Source of the DNA: Amorphochlora amoebiformis
Taxonomy: Eukaryota > Cercozoa > Chlorarachniophyceae
Assembly: GCA_054601695.1 (NCBI GenBank)
Contig: BAAHQB010000153.1
Coordinates: 248,001 to 312,000, forward strand
Direction: 5' to 3'
Length of the DNA: 64,000 bases
The notes beneath the pieces were generated by a model, which saw only the letters and a list, made by a program, of their open reading frames with translations, had not been told where the DNA came from and did no database searches. Shown one piece after another: positions 49,194-64,000 of the stretch. A program made the position numbers and the translations under genes. The stretch's first letter is position 1, and every line of letters begins with the position of its first letter.

Positions 49194-49740
49194 CCGTCGA
49201 ATTTGTTTGAATTATTACATCAATGTCGGTTGATGCCTATGAATTGTGAGTTCACTTAGGCCACCTAGTCTAGCCGCCAACGCATATGTATTTTTTTATT
49301 CAGATTATCATCGCATATTGAAAAAGGAATTATTTATAATTAGTGATTCTAGGCTTGCATGTTCTTTTCTAGACTTCACACATAAATAACTCTCGCCGCA
49401 CAACGTATAGTACCGACACACAATATCTAGAATGTACTATTATAATTATATCGTGTTTTCTGATATCTGATATACTAGATATATTATAAACGCAACTAAG
49501 CTAAGATAATGATTTATTTTGGCTGTAGAATTATCAATCTGATATACAAGTTGTACTGCACACATTACACTCGAGACTCCATTCAGTCGGACTGGTTATA
49601 GAAATTTACTAGGCCTCCAGTGACACCCCGCTAACGAGTTCATCCGTTTCGGCGCACGTTCGGGCCTGAGATTTTTTGATACGTGTGTGAACGATATACA
49701 TTATTTATATCATAGTATTACATACTTTTATATTTATATA

Positions 49741-49785
<45 letters not shown>

Positions 49786-49836
49786 CATATGCGCACACAC
49801 ACATATATGCACATATATATATATATACACACACAC

Positions 49837-49902
<66 letters not shown>

Positions 49903-49909
49903 TACTATA

Positions 49910-49943
<34 letters not shown>

Positions 49944-50025
49944 GTTTGTTTATTGCTATATATGTATACATATATACATATATTGTATATATATATTATA
50001 TATATATATATATATACATATATGT

Positions 50026-50101
<76 letters not shown>

Positions 50102-50163
50102 ACATGTATATATATTATATACTTTTATATATGTAATAACATTGCCCATATTATGTATATATA

Positions 50164-50211
<48 letters not shown>

Positions 50212-50707
50212 TATAGACATATATCACATGTATATTGTGTATATGTATGTGTGTGTGTTTACCTCCCACTGTAAATACTTTCTCCTCGATACGAAAATCT
50301 GAGAGTTGAGCTGGAAATCCCTGTGGCGATCTACCCATTAAAATCTTAGTGATTAATCTCGTACAATCTATTCTACGATCTCAACCGTAATCCAAATTAA
50401 TAAGCACCTAGAACCATACTTAACGATTGATAATTGTCGTCTCAGTGCCTCACTATAGAGCTAACGCTAGCCCCAAGTTTAACTTGCTAATGTCTACTCG
50501 AGTTGGGTTTCATTGCGCATCAGGGTAGGTTTTGTTTGGGATTTGTACCATCTTTACGAATTTTCTCCAGGAGAGCACGGACGGCTTTTTCAGGACCTTC
50601 TAATATTTGTCTGACTCTGCAATATGTATTTGTGTATTATATGTATGTACATATGTCTGACATTATTGAATTCTGTAATATTAAATGTGAAGGTGTCGAC
50701 TAGTTTT

Positions 50708-50755
<48 letters not shown>

Positions 50756-51312
50756 CATGTATATGTAAAAATGAATGTATCCAAATATATAATATATGAA
50801 AATATGCACATAAATCCTATGATATATGTATGCACACAAACACTACTTTATGTTTTTATATATGTGTATTTAAAACTAGCATGACTAATAAGTTACATGA
50901 TGTATCACAGTAAATACATTCGAGCATAACTTTACACTCCTCATAGTTAAAAGAAACCACTTGTATACATTCATATGCATTGAATGCGGTAATACCTTGA
51001 GTTTTTAGAAAAAAACCACATCCTGCCTCCCACCTACCATATTGCATATATTAAATGTAATAATGTTTTGCTGGTACATAGTATAGGTTTTAGGTTTCAG
51101 TTGTCTGTTAGTATTTACTTGATATAGTAGTTCATGGGACGACGGATTCTTGTATATAAATATATATATATATATATGTATATTTTATATGTATATATAT
51201 TATATATAATACATTTTTTAATATATATATATATATATTATATATAATATATATATATATAATATATACGTCGTATATAAAAAAAAATATATATATACAT
51301 ATATATATATAT

Positions 51313-51362
<50 letters not shown>

Positions 51363-51408
51363 TATATATATATATATATATAGATATATATATATATATA
51401 TATAATAG

Positions 51409-51447
<39 letters not shown>

Positions 51448-51489
51448 TATTATGTAGATATTTGTGAGTATTATTTTGTAAGCTACACG

Positions 51490-51528
<39 letters not shown>

Positions 51529-51547
51529 TATATACTATATATATATG

Positions 51548-51578
<31 letters not shown>

Positions 51579-51592
51579 CACATATATATATG
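49194..51592. other. Convergent intergenic spacer; CTAG-rich block then TA tracts
   Basis: This lies between the stop of the 319-aa gene (+) and the stop of the BLUF gene (-). 49194-49690 has no TA tract and has about eight CTAG sites. TA tracts dominate 49735-50215 and 51160-51590. Exon-like minus-strand stretches occur at 50263-50320 and 50558-50599, each flanked by AG and GT. They are open in two or three frames and cannot be joined to a gene, so I do not call them. Confidence 0.5.
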
Positions 51593-54167
<2,575 letters not shown>

Positions 54168-54572
54168 CCCAAATTTTTCTGCATTTTTTTTCGTATTATT
54201 CGGACTTCCTCTCTTTATTATTCAGTCAGCGGGGTAGCAACCTTTCCATTCCTTCGAGTCCATCTGCTCCGAGGTTCGTCTTCTGGTCAACCAGGAGAAG
54301 ACGCCCGCAATCGGCTCGGTTCGGGAGACCTGTAGTAGTAATCTGGGGGTACCAGCATACCCGCCACTTATTTTATGTTAAATCTGCCTTAAAAAATCAG
54401 ACATGAGTAAGGGCAAATAGAGATATCACAGGGTGAATATACATATATTGAACTTTTATAACTTGATAATGAAATATTAATATCCAGATATGCAAAACAG
54501 AATCTTCGATACATTGTGAGTGTCACTGGGATGAAGCTGTGACGTCACGCAAGCTCTATATACCTCTCTGGC
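54168..54572. promoter_or_regulatory. Divergent promoter region, BLUF / GNAT
   Basis: 405 bp separate the divergent start codons, with no TA tract. On the GNAT side a palindromic TGACGTCA (54540-54547) and a TATATA (54557-54562) precede ATG 54573. A bZIP-type factor site is inferred from the palindrome. Confidence 0.55.
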
Positions 54573-55604
54573 ATGGCCCCGACGGCCAGCCTCTTCGCCC
54601 TCTCCTCTGTCCTCTTTGCATCATGCCTTCCCCCTTCGTCCATTAGGACATCATTACCCCTTCATTTGGGCCGCATAGAACGAAATTTTGGGCGAATAGA
54701 TCATTTTTCGCCTATGAGGAGGCGAAGGTTGACGCTGCTAGCTACGGAAGGTCAGTAATCGTCCCCTGAACCAGATATTTTAACCCTTTCTCATACAATA
54801 TGCAGAGATCAAACGACACTGTTCGGTTCTATCCCAACAGCCCTTAAAGTTATATTTTCCCGTCTTATTTTTCAGTGGAGTCGCCGCCTATCAAAATAGC
54901 TCCGGAGGGGGTACTGGCCGATGGCGTAGAAGGGGAGCCAAATGAGGAAATAGAGGGACACGGGGATAACCAGCCGTTGGAAAGCGAGGAAGAAAAGAAG
55001 AATAGAATATTTCGGTCTGGCTGGGAAATGGGGTAGTGTATCTGGAGATAGAGTGTTCTGCAGATAGAATGTTAATTGTGTCTTCTGTGGTTCCTCAGGC
55101 AGAAGTATCGCATTCGACGGGCGAAGATTGACGACTTGGACGAGGTGTATAGGCCACTATTATTTCATAAATTGAAAAATCTAATGAAAGCCATGTACTG
55201 AATGTTTTCGCCTTCATAAACCAGATTGCCGAGCTCAGCGTCCTCGTCTTTGACCGTGACATGCTCGACGAAGTCAACTCTAACCTTCGATTAAATCCAA
55301 TCCTATCCTACATGAAAACGCATTCAAACTTAACCTATCCCCGAATCTTAAAGCTCACCCGAACCAATACCAAACCTAATCCGAACCCTATTCCCCGAAC
55401 CCGAATACCTAATACGGATTCCAATCGCAATCTAGATTTCAATTCTAACCCTAACAACAGCATTTATTTTCACTGTAAATTTTAGGCGATAGCTGAAAGT
55501 AACCCGATAATTAGGCCAGTTACAAGGCTGTTTGCTGAATTAATTTTCCTGGTATATCTAATAAATACATAAATACTTTTGAAAATATAACATAATCACA
55601 TATG

Positions 55605-55650
<46 letters not shown>

Positions 55651-55761
55651 ATATATCTTTATATATAGTATATATATATATATATATTATGCCTAATTGC
55701 TTCATTAATACATACGACGTATATGTATAATATGTCCAGATATGGACTCACATGCATATTT

Positions 55762-55800
<39 letters not shown>

Positions 55801-55865
55801 TGTTATATATAATATATATATATTGTTATATATATATATATTATATACATATATATATATATGTG

Positions 55866-55927
<62 letters not shown>

Positions 55928-56332
55928 GCAAAACATATATAAAGTAACAATATACATAAAATATTGACTATTACTAGTATCATCTATCGTTGAAATTATG
56001 ATTTTTTTCGCAATTGTCAGATGTTTCTACAAGACTACTCGAGGAACATAAAAGCTTGGTAGGGTTAGGGGGAGTAAGGAGCGAGATGGGGAAACAGGGA
56101 AGGGAGGGAATTTTGGTTGGGATAGGTGGGTGGGGAAAACATGTGCACATTTTATTTGAAATATATATTTATATATATATATATATATATATGTACATGT
56201 ATATATATATATGCATATTTATATATATATATATATTATATATAAATATATAATATAAATATATACATATATTCTTATATATATATAAAAAAAATATATA
56301 TACATATACATATATATATATATATATGTATT

Positions 56333-56372
<40 letters not shown>

Positions 56373-56427
56373 TTATATTATATATTTATATTATATATTT
56401 ATATATATATATATAATATGAATACAT

Positions 56428-56471
<44 letters not shown>

Positions 56472-56919
56472 ACATATTATATACGTGTACAAGTATGTAT
56501 ATGTATATCTATTTTGTACATATATCTCCATAGACACCATCACAGATGCCCAACGCACGCATAGATGTATTATATACATACCTAACATATATAAATATAT
56601 ATGCATATATATTGAAGGAAAATGTGTATGATTAGCCTCGAGAGAAAAGCAAAATTGGCTCCCATTGCTAGAAACCAGGTTTTGCATACTTATGTACGTT
56701 ATCTACATACACATGTTAAATATATATATATATATATATATAATATATATATATATATTATATATATATATATATATTATATATGTAATATATGGTATAT
56801 GTATATAAATGTACATCCATTTTCATAAATTAGCTCATATTTATATGCGCATATGTGTATAATAATAGTATATATATGTGTCCATAGAATGTATCAGTAT
56901 TATATATTATATATATATA

Positions 56920-56976
<57 letters not shown>

Positions 56977-57981
56977 GCACATTATGTACATTATATATAT
57001 ATACATATATATATATATATAAATATATATATATATAATATATATAATATGTACATGTACATTTATATTTATACATATATAGCAAGTGTGTAATTGTAAA
57101 AAATGTTCCCAATCAGGCCAGGGGTATGAACTCTCGCTACATGCGCTACGCACTCACAAACCAAGTTCTGCCAGCCCTAACCCTAACCTGACCCTAATGG
57201 AATCCTAAACCAATCTAAACTCTACCGTAACTGAAACAGAACGATGGGAGAATGTTCAACGTCCTTGTGTGCGAAGACAAGGATACCAACAAGATTATAG
57301 GAACGGTATTTAGAATTAAAGTTACCATAATGGTTGGTTGAGTCGAGCGAACGACTAGAGACTAAGGAAGCTAATGTCAGGGTCAGGGCAAGGATTATGT
57401 TTAGTTAGGGTTGGGTTAGTGAGGTTGTAGTAAAACCATACCTTTTTAAGGTTATACTTGGGACAAGGAAGACAAGCGCTTGGAATTAGAGTTGGATAAC
57501 TGTTCTGCTCGAGGATAACTGTTCTGCTCAAGAATCTTAAACCTGACCCTAAGCTTACCCGTAACCAGGTCACGGTCTTCAAGTTTGCTGCTGAGTCTCC
57601 GCTGCCCACACCCATCCCCTCGGTAACCTTGACTCTAATTCTGACCCTAACCTTATTGAACCGAAACGCCATATCCAGATGCATCCCAAGCGACTCTATG
57701 CATCTACGCTCGCAGTGGATCCGGTATAGAAAACCGTTAGGCAAAACCCTAGTCCTAGATCTAACACTGTATGAGCCCAGCACTGATACGTTGGAAGTCT
57801 TTTGGAGTTGAGATGTTGACCCCAAGCTAGATTCTAAGCCTACATGTATTAACAACCTAGTCGTATCGTCGGCAGGGTATAGCGCGACAGCTTATGGGTG
57901 AGGCTGAGAAGATGGGAGCGAGGTGTGATATGTATTTGATGTTTAAAAATATACATAAATGTATGCATGCATTTGTATATA

Positions 57982-58015
<34 letters not shown>

Positions 58016-58062
58016 CACACTTATATATTCAAATAAGAGTGAACTGAATATTCAAACTCACG

Positions 58063-58103
<41 letters not shown>

Positions 58104-58111
58104 CATATATA

Positions 58112-58142
<31 letters not shown>

Positions 58143-58241
58143 AATACATAATATATATATATATATATAAATATATTACATTTACACATATGATGTAGAT
58201 ACCTCATATATATATAGTATATGTATATATATATATACATA

Positions 58242-58282
<41 letters not shown>

Positions 58283-58349
58283 GATGTATATATTTAATCC
58301 TTTATATATCTTACGTAACATGTATATGTATATATATATGTATATATAG

Positions 58350-58407
<58 letters not shown>

Positions 58408-58454
58408 AATGCATATATATATATATATATATGTATATTGTATATATGTGTGTA

Positions 58455-58498
<44 letters not shown>

Positions 58499-58811
58499 GC
58501 GTGCATATTAATATTTTCATCGTCAGATGGGGACAAGAATACATGTACCTCCACGTTCTCAAACCCAATGTAAAAAACATATACATGTACAAACATGTGC
58601 ATCATCAAGCCCAATGTATACATACATGTACAGGCACATCGTATGCACAGCACAAGCACATCTCCTACAACCTTAAATCCCAAATAATTCCTAATCTCGT
58701 CATAATCAATAGATTGATGCCCAGTTATTATACTATGCTTTGGGGTATGAGCTGGTAAAAGAGGACCCCTGGTGGAATCCAGAGCAAAGGTTTTATTTGA
58801 CATTTGTATGA
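54573..58811 (+). CDS. GNAT-family N-acetyltransferase with plastid-type leader (324 aa)
   Basis: Exons: 54573-54750, 54876-55032, 55099-55144, 55225-55272, 55486-55551, 56021-56058, 56636-56678, 57117-57164, 57240-57305, 57569-57622, 57679-57723, 57876-57931, 58527-58569 and 58725-58811 (TGA). They sum to 975 nt, or 324 aa. The start [19 protein letters not shown] is a signal peptide, followed by a basic Ser/Arg-rich stretch, so a bipartite plastid presequence is likely. After an acidic linker the fold follows the GNAT order: [77 protein letters not shown] and [11 protein letters not shown]. Plant plastid GNATs acetylate protein N-termini and lysines; the substrate here is unknown. The RxxGxG/A loop before GIARQ is incomplete, so a microexon between 57723 and 57876 may be missing, and another may lie at 58570-58724. 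Confidence 0.87.
57496..57534 (+). repeat. Short tandem duplication in intron
   Basis: ATAACTGTTCTGCTCGAGG is followed directly by a second copy, ATAACTGTTCTGCTCAAG, upstream of exon 57569. Confidence 0.85.
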
Positions 58812-58892
58812 CTCTCTGCGAAGACAAAATACCCCTCTTTCATCTCTCATCTTTCATTAATACCGCCTAAGAGACCTCCTGTATGTCTAATG

Positions 58893-58931
<39 letters not shown>

Positions 58932-59054
58932 ATATAAATATATTTGTGTGTGTTATATAAATATATTATACATACGCATATATGTGTGTGTACATATATA
59001 CATGTAAAAATAGATATTATATGTAGACATACATGTGAACAATATACATGTACA

Positions 59055-59085
<31 letters not shown>

Positions 59086-59100
59086 CATATTATATATATG

Positions 59101-59141
<41 letters not shown>

Positions 59142-59171
59142 TACGTGTTTTATATGTATGGGAAAACATTT

Positions 59172-59206
<35 letters not shown>

Positions 59207-59217
59207 CATATATATGT

Positions 59218-59269
<52 letters not shown>

Positions 59270-59980
59270 CATAAATACATATATATATATATATATATAA
59301 TATATACATATGAGTACGTTTATAGTGCAAGTGTAATGCACCCATACTTACATATATGTATATTAAAATATTATGTACATTCAATGTTTTTTATCTGTAT
59401 ATAGATTTATAAGTAATCATATACATTACTATAATATATATGTAATCTCTATACATGTACATATATTTATAAACATGTAATATTGCGATCAAATGGTAAT
59501 TATAATAAGTTTTCATGTTGCACAAGGACAGGAGCCCGGTTTCAGTCAATTATAAATTAACCAGTCATAAATTCAAGATGCATGTATCTAGGTATCTCCT
59601 ACGAAAGAAAATATCCGACGGCCCTCGAGGAGTGACCAATCTTCCAAGGATAAATATGTAGATCCTGAAATTGTGAGTTTTAAGTTCAATATTAAATTTT
59701 GTACGAGCCTATGATCTAGATGATCGGAATTGTAAATTCGACGTGGCTGCTACGATAATATTAATGTGACAAAGGTAGGAAGTATTCTATCAATCAACCG
59801 AATGTGTATTTACTGCTATAACTGGAGAAATAGTGGGAATCAATTCGATTTCGACGTAAGATTTTTTATAAACACCCAGTAAAGTTCTCATAAGATAAAA
59901 CTTTGAATCCAGCATCAATATCCGACTAACTTAAGTCTACCAAACATATTAGTACGATAGTATCATTGCTACTTACAAGC
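58812..59980. other. Convergent intergenic spacer, TA part and TA-free part
   Basis: This lies between the GNAT stop (+) and the DNA ligase stop (-). TA tracts lie at about 58890-59310. 59470-59980 is free of TA tracts, with a few CTAG sites, and has no exon that I can support. Confidence 0.5.
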
Positions 59981-63975
<3,995 letters not shown>

Positions 63976-64000
63976 CTAGGATTTGTTAGAGTTAGGGTTA

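Noticed and set aside
50263-50599. Two minus-strand exon-like stretches downstream of the BLUF gene
   Set aside because: Each is under 60 nt and open in two or three frames. The BLUF chain already ends with a stop at 51593.

Overview
The window is a nuclear segment of an intron-rich eukaryote, most likely a protist or alga. Coding DNA is split into many short exons, mostly 30-130 nt, with GT-AG borders. The introns are filled with long (TA)n tracts and with telomere-like CCCTAA/TTAGGG hexamers. Most six-frame ORFs of the Tyr/Ile type are translations of these TA tracts and are not genes. I built genes by matching acceptor, donor and reading phase by eye. Eight chains run from a start codon to a stop and their summed lengths divide by three. 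I cannot name the species. Two predicted proteins begin with a hydrophobic signal followed by a basic Ser/Arg-rich stretch, which would fit import into a complex plastid, but this is inference.

Layout: (1) 351-5805 (+), the 3' part of an unidentified charged protein gene. (2) 7069-8637 (-), complete RAD51C. (3) 8744-16606 (+), a secretory or plastid retropepsin-like aspartyl protease. (4) 18138-21549 (+), an unidentified 189-aa protein. (5) 22105-25615 (-), an MMTAG2-like protein. (6) 25918-32347 (+), a protein resembling the myosin-I TH1 tail domain. (7) 32649-37528 (+), unidentified, 5' end unclear. (8) 38052-42487 (+), an unidentified 204-aa protein. (9) 42629-49193 (+), an unidentified 319-aa protein. 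(10) 51593-54167 (-), a BLUF blue-light flavin photoreceptor. (11) 54573-58811 (+), a GNAT acetyltransferase with a plastid-type leader. (12) 59981-63975 (-), the C-terminal half of ATP-dependent DNA ligase I, running off the right edge.

The genes do not form a pathway. RAD51C and DNA ligase I are both DNA-repair genes but lie 51 kb apart. Three divergent pairs share short promoter regions of 106, 302 and 405 bp. All four convergent pairs are separated by spacers that contain a block free of TA tracts and rich in CTAG. Other structure includes a dispersed repeat with a TGACGTCA core, an eight-copy array of an exon end with its splice donor, a tandem exon duplication, and purine or pyrimidine tracts inside introns.
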